This document shows positions 7,597 to 14,214 of a DNA stretch of 14,631 nt, piece by piece. The position numbers and the translations under genes were made by a program. A model generated the notes under the pieces. The model saw nothing but the letters and a program-made list of their open reading frames with translations, searched no databases and was not told the origin of the DNA. Position 1 is the first letter of the stretch. Each line of letters begins with the position of its first letter. The stretch comes from Magnetococcales bacterium (lineage in GTDB: Bacteria; Pseudomonadota; Magnetococcia; Magnetococcales; Magnetaquicoccaceae): the NCBI GenBank assembly GCA_015229095.1, contig JADGCE010000064.1, positions 1 through 14,631 of the forward strand. Direction: 5' to 3'.

Positions 7597-8192
7597 GAAT
7601 CCTCCTCGTCGTGTGTCAATTGGGCCAGCAGCAGAGCGGTCAGCGTCTGCCGATTGGCCATCATGCCCTGCAAGGTGCCATCCAGCCACGCCCCCTGACA
7701 GCCAATGCGCAGACCGGCGGTCAGACGGGCATCCGCCTGCCATTGATCATCGGGATGCCGCGTCGTCCACTCCGTCACCGCCCACTGGGGAGGATGCTGC
7801 ACGCACCACTCCCCCTGGGGAAACAGGGAGCTGGCCTCCGCCACCAGGGAGGCCACCCAGAGGGCGCGTTGCGCGGGATCGGCCCACCGTTGGGCCACCG
7901 CCTCCAGCAACAGGGCCCACCCCTCCTCCAGCAACGCCTGCCGCTGGCGCAGACGGTGTTGACGTCTTTCAGTGGCCTGCCGCGCCTGCAGGTTGGCGGT
8001 CGCCGCTGCCCAACGCTCCTCTTCGGCGTGTTGGGCGGTTTTCTCGCGCTGTCGCGCCGCCTCGGTCGCCGCCGCGACCAACTCGGCGGCCTGCTGCTGC
8101 GCCTCCTGCACAATCTGCTGACAGGCCTGCTCCTGATGCAGGGCAAGCCGCTGCAGCAGTGCCGCCAACGCCTCCTGATGGTCGCCGCTCAC
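7593..8192 (-). CDS. atpE: V/A-type ATPase subunit E (peripheral stalk)
   Basis: A 199-residue protein starting at GTG 8192 (GTGA overlap with the end of subunit F), with GGGAG about 8 nt upstream. An open frame reaches 8444 but would cover most of F, so the inner start is preferred. The first half is an Ala/Gln/Glu-rich helix typical of peripheral-stalk E (QACQQIVQEAQQQAAELVAA, EAARQREKTAQHAEEE). The second half is a globular domain ending in DARLTAGLRIGCQGAWLDGT, which resembles the family's C-terminal pattern of a glycine-containing strand ('GGvvv...g.i..dntl'). E pairs with G to form the stator that holds the head. Length agrees with the family (about 190-200). The assignment rests on position, coiled-coil character and the C-terminal pattern. 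Confidence 0.82.
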   Translation of the reverse strand: MSGDHQEALAALLQRLALHQEQACQQIVQEAQQQAAELVAAATEAARQREKTAQHAEEERWAAATANLQARQATERRQHRLRQRQALLEEGWALLLEAVAQRWADPAQRALWVASLVAEASSLFPQGEWCVQHPPQWAVTEWTTRHPDDQWQADARLTAGLRIGCQGAWLDGTLQGMMANRQTLTALLLAQLTHDEEDS

Positions 8193-8488
8193 AGGCCGAC
8201 TCCCAACTGTTTGCGCACCGTTTCTGCCAGATCCGGCATGGGCAGGCTCCCCTGCACATCGGGAACCACGAGCACCAGGGGGGTCACCAGGGTGAACAGC
8301 CGCTGCTGCAGGGCGAGGGGCAGGCTCCGGGCAACGGCGACCGTCAGCAGGAGCAGTTGGGTGGGTGGGGCGCAGAGCTGTGTCAACCATTCGGCCTCCT
8401 CTCCCGCACCGGGCACCACAACCTGCACGCCAGCCAGCGCCCAACCGGCTCCGCTCAGGGCATCACCGACAAAGAGGATGGCCGCCAT
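8189..8488 (-). CDS. atpF: V/A-type ATPase subunit F (central stalk)
   Basis: A 99-residue protein matching subunit F in length and pattern. It starts with a short hydrophobic strand and glycine turn (ILFVGDALSGAGWALAGVQV), as in the family's 'igd.dtv.gFrLaGv'. A central strand follows (LLLLTVAVARSLP), then PLVLVVPDVQGSL and a C-terminal helix (LAETVRKQLGVGL). F binds D in the rotor axle and modulates ATP hydrolysis. The ATG at 8488 shares one base with the stop of K (TGATG). A TTG codon directly before it gives the same frame but is less likely as a start. The stop overlaps the GTG of E. Confidence 0.88.
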   Translation of the reverse strand: MAAILFVGDALSGAGWALAGVQVVVPGAGEEAEWLTQLCAPPTQLLLLTVAVARSLPLALQQRLFTLVTPLVLVVPDVQGSLPMPDLAETVRKQLGVGL

Positions 8489-8832
8489 CAACCCAACCGG
8501 TTCAAAATCAGAATCGAGACGATCAGGCCGTAAATGGCGATCCCTTCGGCCAATCCCACCAGAATGAGCATGCGGCCCAGCAATTCCGGTTTTTCCGTGA
8601 TGGCGCCGATGGCGGCAGCGGCCACGTGGGCCACGGCAAATCCGGCGCCCAGGGAGGAGAGGCCGGTGGCCAGGGCGGCGGCCAGATAGCCCATACCCTG
8701 GCCGTCGTTGGCGGAGAGTGTACGGGTGAGAGGTTCATTGGCCCAGACGGTTCCACCCAAAAACAGCACGGCGGTGGCCAGAAAACCGGCAAACAGGGTC
8801 AAGACAAGGGCGATTTTGGCACGTAGCGACAT
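8488..8832 (-). CDS. atpK: V/A-type ATPase subunit K (c-ring proteolipid)
   Basis: A 114-residue membrane proteolipid. A first hydrophobic segment (about 6-30) ends in AWAN-like residues (VWANE) and could be a signal peptide or an extra helix. Two helices then form the ring hairpin: a Gly/Ala-rich helix (about 47-77) and an outer helix with the ion-carrying Glu96 in LVGLAEGIAIYGLIV. The residue after the glutamate is Gly, and no Gln/Ser/Thr sodium ligands are obvious, so proton coupling is more likely than sodium (inference). The ATG at 8832 is chosen because of AAGGAG about 5-6 nt upstream, the best ribosome site in the operon. That fits a subunit needed in many copies. It follows a 54-nt gap after subunit I. 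Confidence 0.93.
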   Translation of the reverse strand: MSLRAKIALVLTLFAGFLATAVLFLGGTVWANEPLTRTLSANDGQGMGYLAAALATGLSSLGAGFAVAHVAAAAIGAITEKPELLGRMLILVGLAEGIAIYGLIVSILILNRLG

Positions 8833-8886
8833 GACGCACTCCTTCAAGCAGGCCAGAGAAACATCCATTCCCGCCCGGACGGGCAT

Positions 8887-10782
8887 TCAAACAGGTCGGG
8901 CTCCCGGAGGGTTGGCAGGCTGAAACAACCATCCGGGTGGCGCGGGCAATGGCCGAAAAGGGCGCCCGACCCCTTGCAGAAAACGGACAAAAAATTCAAA
9001 CAACAGCAGTCGGGTGGTCTGTACGGAGACCACCAACCCCTCCAGGACAATGATCAACAGGTTGCCCAGCAGCAGGATCAAAAAAGCGGCCCAGGCCTGC
9101 TGCGGCAAACCGGCCAGGGTGACAATGGCCTGGGACAATCCGGCGTGGGCCAGGGCGAAGGCACCCACCCGGGCGAAAGAGAGGGTGTTGACCGCCAGTT
9201 GCAGAGAAACTTCCACCAGATGAGCCAACCTGCCCAGCAGGGTGAGGAGGGAGTCCCCCGCCAACCGGTTGCCCAGCAGAAACCAGGCGAGGGCAGCGGC
9301 GGCCAGAGTCCAGCCCAGGGGATGCAGCAACCCCCCCACCAAACTCAGATAGAACAGCAGGACAGCCGCCTTGCGCAACCACCATTCGGAGAGTTTTCCC
9401 TGCCAGTAGTGGCTGATCCCCTCCAGCACCATCCCGGTCAGCAGCAGCACAATCCCCAACAGGATGGGGTAACCCAGTACCGCCAGAGGGTGCTGGGTGG
9501 GATGCAACCAGAGGGGAGTCAGGAGATCTTCCCGACAAAACAGGCTGCCGAACAGCAGACCAAACAGGGTGGAGGAGAGCCCGCCGGTGATCAGCAGCCA
9601 GGGCACAACCGAGTCCCGCACCCCCTTGGCAAAGAGATGCAACCCCCAGCCACCGAGTGCCAACAACACCCCTTGCCCCACATCGCCAAACATATAACCA
9701 AACAGCAGGGGGGCAATAAAGGCGAGCAGCGGGCTGGGATCCACCTCGTGGCGGCCTGGCATGCCCAACAGGCGGGCAAAGAGCTCGAAGGGTTTCACCC
9801 ACCAGGGATTGACCAGCACAACAGGCGGGGAACTGCCGGAGGGATGGGTCGAAAGATCCAGCAGGGCGTGGAGATGGGCACCCTGCAGTTGGCGATTGAG
9901 ACGGCTTTCATCGGCCTGATCGGTCCAACCGGAGAGGCGCAGCAGCCAGGAGCCCGATCGTACCCGCTGGATGGCGGCAAAAAACCAGTGCAGATAGGCC
10001 ACCGCCTGCAAATGGCGGGCAAGATCGTGACGGCGATAGATGAGGGCCAGGGCCTGATGCAGGCGCTGCACCTTTTCGGTACTGTTGAGCAGCCGGCTTT
10101 GGATTTCCGGCAGCACCTCACGGGCCGCACCCTGTGGCCAATAGGGTATGGAGAGGGCACGCCCTTTGGCGGTGGCCACCGCCTCCAGCAGAGTCCCCAT
10201 CTCCTCCGGGTCCGCCACGGCGAGCAAAAAGGCGTGGTGATCTCCCGTGATCGGACAGAGGATGGGACGGATGGGGGCAGAGAGGGGCGGCAAAGGCTCC
10301 GGCAGCACAAACAGCTCTGCCCGGAGCCATCTCCGGTCGCTGTTGGCCAGGGCAGAGAGATCCCAATCGGCCGCCTGGCTGCTGAGATGGTGCGCCAGCT
10401 CTGCATACAGGGAGAGTTCGCTGTTGCGGACCTTCTCCTCCTCCAGTCGTTGGATAATCCCTTCTGCCTCATCCCGCCACCGTTCCAATGCGGCCAAAGC
10501 GGCGGCCAACACCTGTTGCGGGCTCTCCTGGAGGGCATCCTGTTTATCCACGGAAAGTGGCTGCACCGCGTGGTCAGCCGGCCAAAAAGCCTGATATTGA
10601 CTGGCAAGCTGCTGAAAATTTTCGAGATATTCCGCGACTTCACCGGAGAGCAGGTTTTGAGTGTCCTCCTCTTGTGTCTCCAGTTCAATGCCCTGTTGGG
10701 TGGCCAGCAGGGCCAAGGCCTGCGGCAAATCCTCGCGCGTAACCAGCAGCTGGAAACCATGGGCCATCTGGGGACGAAACAT
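8887..10782 (-). CDS. atpI: V/A-type ATPase subunit I (membrane stator, a-subunit homologue)
   Basis: A 631-residue protein with a soluble N-terminal half (about 1-325, partly coiled-coil; e.g. EGIIQRLEEEKVRNSE) and a multi-helix membrane half. The junction has the family signature LVNPWWVKPFELFARLLGMP followed by EVDPSPLLAFIAPLLFGYMF and GDVGQG (346-370). The essential arginine that faces the c-ring carboxylate is Arg538 in NTLSFARVGAFALAHAGLS, the counterpart of the usual SYxRLxALxLA. A last helix follows with VVSVQTTRLLLFEFF. Length is normal (about 600-660). The ATG at 10782 has AGGGGAG 8 nt upstream and shares one base with the preceding stop (TGATG). It forms the ion half-channels together with K. 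Confidence 0.96.
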   Translation of the reverse strand: MFRPQMAHGFQLLVTREDLPQALALLATQQGIELETQEEDTQNLLSGEVAEYLENFQQLASQYQAFWPADHAVQPLSVDKQDALQESPQQVLAAALAALERWRDEAEGIIQRLEEEKVRNSELSLYAELAHHLSSQAADWDLSALANSDRRWLRAELFVLPEPLPPLSAPIRPILCPITGDHHAFLLAVADPEEMGTLLEAVATAKGRALSIPYWPQGAAREVLPEIQSRLLNSTEKVQRLHQALALIYRRHDLARHLQAVAYLHWFFAAIQRVRSGSWLLRLSGWTDQADESRLNRQLQGAHLHALLDLSTHPSGSSPPVVLVNPWWVKPFELFARLLGMPGRHEVDPSPLLAFIAPLLFGYMFGDVGQGVLLALGGWGLHLFAKGVRDSVVPWLLITGGLSSTLFGLLFGSLFCREDLLTPLWLHPTQHPLAVLGYPILLGIVLLLTGMVLEGISHYWQGKLSEWWLRKAAVLLFYLSLVGGLLHPLGWTLAAAALAWFLLGNRLAGDSLLTLLGRLAHLVEVSLQLAVNTLSFARVGAFALAHAGLSQAIVTLAGLPQQAWAAFLILLLGNLLIIVLEGLVVSVQTTRLLLFEFFVRFLQGVGRPFRPLPAPPGWLFQPANPPGARPV

Positions 10783-11498
10783 CAGACAGACTCCCCTGCG
10801 TGGTCGGGAAAGAGGGCCCTCAGCAGCAAACCGCCCCGCAAGCGTTCAAAATCCATGGCCATCAGGGCCAGATGGATAAAAATCGCCGCAGGCTGGCCGA
10901 TATGCCGACGGAACAGGGTGCGCAGTCGCTGCTGCAACTGCTGGCGCGCCTGCCGGGCAGCGTCGGCGTCGGGCAGGGTTGGGAAGGCACGGGCATGGTT
11001 TTGCAACATGTCGGATAAAGCTCCCAGTGCATCCGCCCATTGGCCCCGTCGGACCGGCCACAGCAAAATCCACTGGTCGAGCCAGGCGGTCAGCAGGGGG
11101 GTGCCGGCACGCCACCTCTCTTCCAGTCGGGCCATCTCCGGGGTGGGGGACAGGAGAACCGCAGCGGGCAGGATCTCTTTCTGCCAGTGCCGTTGCCAGA
11201 GGGGCAACTGCCACAACAGATGGCTCCAGAGGATGGCCGGACGCCACTCCGGGGGCGACCAACTGGCCACCTGAACGACGCTGTGCCGCAGGGCATCGGC
11301 CAGACGTTGCTCCAGCAGCGGGGCATCGTCCAGGTCGCCGATGGCCTGAAGCCAGGAGGAGAGGGATGTCTCCCGGGCATTTTTCAGAAAGAGTCCATAG
11401 GAAACAACCATTTCTAATCGACGCCAGCCGTTTTCATCCAGGCGTTGCCCGTGGTGAAACTGCAGGCGGCTCTGCAAAGAGGCGAAGGCCGGGGTCAC
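10782..11498 (-). CDS. Probable V/A-type ATPase subunit C (V0D/AC39-like), diverged
   Basis: A 238-residue soluble, mainly helical protein between the G-like gene and subunit I. The start is GTG at 11498, which overlaps the previous stop (GTGA); its ribosome site is weak. The C-terminal segment AAIFIHLALMAMDFERLRGG, followed by LLLRALF, resembles the pattern near the end of AC39/C subunits, where a conserved helix carries an acidic residue and LR shortly before the end. C is the funnel that couples the central stalk to the c-ring, and no other gene in the operon could supply it. It is shorter than the classical family (about 320-350) and strongly diverged, and is rich in Trp (PPEWRPAILWSHLLWQLPLW). 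The call therefore rests mostly on operon completeness and position. Confidence 0.58.
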   Translation of the reverse strand: MTPAFASLQSRLQFHHGQRLDENGWRRLEMVVSYGLFLKNARETSLSSWLQAIGDLDDAPLLEQRLADALRHSVVQVASWSPPEWRPAILWSHLLWQLPLWQRHWQKEILPAAVLLSPTPEMARLEERWRAGTPLLTAWLDQWILLWPVRRGQWADALGALSDMLQNHARAFPTLPDADAARQARQQLQQRLRTLFRRHIGQPAAIFIHLALMAMDFERLRGGLLLRALFPDHAGESV

Positions 11499-11854
11499 GG
11501 GGATGGCCCGTTCGAGGGGGATGGCGTCGGCATGGCCTGCCGATCTCCGGTCAGCCAGGCGGCCAGGCGGGCGACGGGAAGATGCAAAAGCTCCGTCGGG
11601 CTTTTCTCCCCGACAGGGCGGTGCCGATGGGCAGTGGCCTGCGCCGCCTCTTCCTGTTTGCGAATGCGTTTATTGCAGGCTTTGTGCAGGTCGCTGATGC
11701 GCTGATCCGCCTGGGCGGCGATTGCACTGGCCTGGCGACGCGCCTCGTCCAGGATCTCCTCCGCCTGCTGGCGGCAGGCCGCCACGGCCTGCACCGCCTG
11801 ACTTTCAGCAGCCAAGGCCGCCTGGATGGCGGCGGCGGCCGACAATCCCGTCAT
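11495..11854 (-). CDS. Probable V/A-type ATPase peripheral-stalk subunit (G/H-like coiled coil)
   Basis: A 119-residue, Ala/Gln/Glu/Arg-rich helical protein (AESQAVQAVAACRQQAEEIL, DEARRQASAIAAQADQRISD) with a proline-rich tail ending PSPSNGPSP. That is the look and length of the G (F/H-type) stalk partner of E (about 105-120 residues). It is the first gene of the operon, as G is in Thermus-like clusters. The start is uncertain. ATG 11854 has GGGGA 8 nt upstream and gives the family length; ATG 11881 (GGGTGA, close spacing), 11893 and 11935 are in frame and possible. The stop overlaps the GTG of the C-like gene. Coiled-coil proteins are weakly conserved, so context carries much of the evidence. 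Confidence 0.6.
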   Translation of the reverse strand: MTGLSAAAAIQAALAAESQAVQAVAACRQQAEEILDEARRQASAIAAQADQRISDLHKACNKRIRKQEEAAQATAHRHRPVGEKSPTELLHLPVARLAAWLTGDRQAMPTPSPSNGPSP

Positions 11855-11963
11855 GGTAGCGTTCCCCGCCTCTCTGGCCATTGTTTCACCCATCTTCCGC
11901 ACGATCATGCCGACGACACCCACCGACAGGGTCATGGTAGCCTGTTCTGGCAAACGGGTAAAC

Positions 11964-12020
11964 AAAAAAATGGACAGCCACCACACCTGCCGGCGCACCC
12001 GGTGCGGAGCACAAAAAAAA
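11964..12020. promoter_or_regulatory. Divergent spacer with perfect palindrome and flanking A-tracts
   Basis: Between the ATPase operon and the octad-repeat gene lies CGCACC-c-GGTGCG (11994-12006), a perfect 6-bp inverted repeat with a one-base centre. It is flanked by A7 (11964-11970) and A8 (12013-12020). A one-base loop cannot form a good RNA hairpin, so a protein-binding operator is the more natural reading. A weak -35/-10-like pair for the plus-strand gene (TTGAAT 12025-12030, AACAGT 12048-12053) lies next to it. No strong promoter for the ATPase operon was recognised. The role is inferred. Confidence 0.3.
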
Positions 12021-12108
12021 CCTCTTGAATTTTCTGGTTGGAATTGCAACAGTGAACGGGCGGGAGAGCCCCGTGCGGACCCTTTCAACCCAGGGAGTCG
12101 ACGCGCCC

Positions 12109-14214
12109 ATGCCGACGGTAGACCAGAACACCCCCGTGACCTTGCTGCAACGACTGAACACAAAACAGATCATCGCATTGAGCACCTCGCAGTTGGCCGC
12201 TTTTACCACGGCACAAATCGCAGGGCTGTCGGCATCGCAGATAGGGGCGCTAACCCCCGGGCAGATCCGGGCGTTGAGCAGCGGACAGGTGGGCAGTTTG
12301 GGTACGGCGCAGATCAAGGCCCTGACCCTGACGGATGTGGCGGCGTTGACCACAAACCAGCTCCAGGCACTCACCCTCACACAGGTGGCGGCATTGAGCG
12401 CGACGCAAATCGGTGCCCTGACGGCGGCACAGTTCGCCGGCATGGGCTCCACGCAGGTGGGCGGCCTCTCCACCGCACAAATCGGGGCACTGACCACCGG
12501 ACAGATCGCCGGCATGCCATCCACCCGCATCGGTGCGCTGACGGTGACTCACATCAAGGCGCTCTCCGTCACGCAGGTGGCGGCATGGACAGCCGCGCAG
12601 ATCAACGGCTTGACCTCCACGCAAATGGTCGTCTTGACGACCGCCCAGATGGCCGCCCTGACGGCCACCCACATCCGGGCGCTGAACAACACGCAAATCG
12701 GTACACTGACCGCTTCACAAATCAAGGGGCTGACGATCACGCAGGTCGGTGGTTGGACAGCAACGCAGATCCGGATGTTTTCGACGACACAGGTGACCCT
12801 CCTGACCACCGATCAGCTCCGGGCGTTGACCATCGCCCAGATCGGTGGACTGACAGAGACGGAGGTCCGGGCATTGTCCACCTCGCAAATACGGGGGTTG
12901 ACAGCCGCCCAGATCACCGCGCTGACCGCCACGCAAGAAGGCGCGTTGAACAGCAGCCAGATCAGGGCCCTCAGCCGCACACAGGCCACCGCTTTGAGTG
13001 TCTCACAAATCCGGGCATTGACAGCGGCACAGGTGGTTGGCCTGGAGACCAGCCTGTTCGATGGGTTTTCACCGAGTCAAATCACCGCCCTTGCCGCCCA
13101 GGCAAGCGCGCTGACCGCTGCCCAACAAACAGCCTATCTCTCTGCGGGTGGCCTCCCCGCCACCTTCCCCGATGTTGCCAGTGTGCAAAAGCTGAACAGC
13201 AAGCAGATCGCCGCATTGGGAACATCGCAACTGAGCCGGCTGAGCACGGCACAGATTGCGGGGCTGAGCACAGCGCAGATTGGCCTGTTGACCCCTCTCC
13301 AAATCCGGGCGTTGAGCGAGACACAGACAGGCAGTTTGAGCACGGCCCAGATCAAGGCCCTGACCCTGACGGATGTGGCGGCATTGACCACACGCCAGTT
13401 CCAGACCCTGACCACCACCCAAATGGCGGCATTGACCCCGACACAGGTCGGCACTCTGACCGCAGCGCAACTCGCCAGCATGAGCACGGCGCAAATCGCC
13501 ACCCTCTCCACCGCACAGATCGGGGCACTGACCACCCGACAGATTGCCGGCATGCCATCCACCGGGATCGGCGCGTTGACCATGACGCAGATGAAGGGAC
13601 TCTCCGTCACACAGGTGACAGCATGGACGGCGGCCCAGATCAGCAGCCTGACCGCCACGCAGATCGCCGCACTGACCACCGCGCAGGCAGGCGCCCTGAC
13701 GACAACGCAGATCCGGGCCTTGATGGCGACACAGGTGGGGGCGCTGAGCAGCAGCCAGTTCAAGGGGCTGACGATCACCCAGGTGGGGGGGTTGACAGCG
13801 ACACAGCTCCGGGCGCTGTCGACAACCCAGGTGACCCTGCTGAGCACGGATCAGATCCGGGCATTGACGGCGGCGCAGATGGGCGGTCTGACGGCGACGG
13901 AGATCGGGGTTCTCTCCTCATCCCAGATGAAAGGGTTGACGGCCGCGCAGATCGCTGCCCTGACCACCACCCAGGAGGGGGCGCTGAGTGCCACGCAGAT
14001 CAGGGCCCTCAGCAAAACGCAGATCGGCATATTGAGCGCCGTACAAATCCGGACATTGACAACCCTGCAAGTGACCGGTCTGGATGCGGGTGTGTTTGAC
14101 ACCTTCACCCCGGCGCAGATCGCCGCATTCTCGGACGCCCAGGTCACCGCCCTCACCTCTGCCCAAAGAAGCGCCTACCATGCAAGCGGCGGGCTGTATG
14201 GGGTGGGATTGTAG
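12109..14214 (+). CDS. Octad-repeat protein (two 41-unit blocks), function unknown
   Basis: A protein of about 701 residues built almost wholly of an 8-residue motif L-[ST]-x-x-Q-[IV]-x-[AG] (for example LTTAQIGA). The T-x-x-Q part looks like a helix-capping box, so each unit may be a short helical turn in a superhelical rod. Eighty-two units form two collinear blocks of 41, each ending in a LFDxF/VFDxF break and an AY-x3-GGL cap. The ATG at 12109 has AGGGAG about 11 nt upstream; a TTG at 12025 (28 residues longer) is in frame but has no good site. No signal peptide, membrane helix or enzyme motif is visible, and the end (YGVGL) shows no sorting or RTX signal. It diverges from the ATPase operon. 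A structural, adhesive or scaffolding role is a guess. Long open frames on the other strand and in another forward frame over this region are by-products of the repetition. Confidence 0.85.
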   Translation: MPTVDQNTPVTLLQRLNTKQIIALSTSQLAAFTTAQIAGLSASQIGALTPGQIRALSSGQVGSLGTAQIKALTLTDVAALTTNQLQALTLTQVAALSATQIGALTAAQFAGMGSTQVGGLSTAQIGALTTGQIAGMPSTRIGALTVTHIKALSVTQVAAWTAAQINGLTSTQMVVLTTAQMAALTATHIRALNNTQIGTLTASQIKGLTITQVGGWTATQIRMFSTTQVTLLTTDQLRALTIAQIGGLTETEVRALSTSQIRGLTAAQITALTATQEGALNSSQIRALSRTQATALSVSQIRALTAAQVVGLETSLFDGFSPSQITALAAQASALTAAQQTAYLSAGGLPATFPDVASVQKLNSKQIAALGTSQLSRLSTAQIAGLSTAQIGLLTPLQIRALSETQTGSLSTAQIKALTLTDVAALTTRQFQTLTTTQMAALTPTQVGTLTAAQLASMSTAQIATLSTAQIGALTTRQIAGMPSTGIGALTMTQMKGLSVTQVTAWTAAQISSLTATQIAALTTAQAGALTTTQIRALMATQVGALSSSQFKGLTITQVGGLTATQLRALSTTQVTLLSTDQIRALTAAQMGGLTATEIGVLSSSQMKGLTAAQIAALTTTQEGALSATQIRALSKTQIGILSAVQIRTLTTLQVTGLDAGVFDTFTPAQIAAFSDAQVTALTSAQRSAYHASGGLYGVGL
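12154..13191 (+). repeat. Octad-repeat block 1 (41 units of about 24 bp plus linker)
   Basis: Begins with LNTKQIIA and runs through 39 regular octads, one 7-residue unit (LAAQASA) and a final unit ending in AYLSAGGL, then a linker PATFPDVASVQK. Landmark units are 8 (LTLTDVAA), 13 (MGSTQVGG), 16 (MPSTRIGA), 19 (WTAAQING), 25 (LTITQVGG), 33 (LTATQEGA) and 38 (LETSLFDG). The block is 1038 bp long, measured start to start with block 2. Confidence 0.9.
13192..14214 (+). repeat. Octad-repeat block 2, collinear with block 1
   Basis: Begins with LNSKQIAA and matches block 1 unit for unit: 8 (LTLTDVAA), 13 (MSTAQIAT), 16 (MPSTGIGA), 19 (WTAAQISS), 25 (LTITQVGG), 33 (LTTTQEGA), 38 (LDAGVFDT), ending in AYHASGGLYGVGL. 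Parts of units 7-8 are nearly identical in DNA between the blocks, such as the stretch containing AAGGCCCTGACCCTGACGGA, whereas other units have drifted. This is an internal duplication of the whole block rather than random octad growth. Confidence 0.9.

Noticed and set aside
6016..7698. Plus-strand open frame (about 560 codons) antisense to subunit A
   Set aside because: The opposite strand carries the complete catalytic subunit with Walker motifs. The plus frame has no ribosome site or recognisable domain.
8974..11274. Long plus-strand open frame (about 766 codons) antisense to subunit I and the C-like gene
   Set aside because: The Gln/Gly-rich translation has no family pattern, while the minus strand encodes clear ATPase subunits. 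It is a GC-rich antisense shadow.
12036..12050. Sigma-54 promoter upstream of the octad gene (GG...TTGCA)
   Set aside because: The GG and GC elements are 8 nt apart instead of the required 10, so the fit fails.
11826..14099. Long second forward frame through the octad gene (about 757 codons)
   Set aside because: It runs out of frame through the repeats and gives an unnatural Asp/His/Arg/Gly-rich peptide. It stays open only because the 24-bp period lacks stops in that frame.
12109..14214. Diversity-generating retroelement target or RTX/LPXTG surface protein
   Set aside because: No reverse transcriptase or template repeat is present, and there is no calcium-binding nonapeptide, signal peptide or sorting motif.
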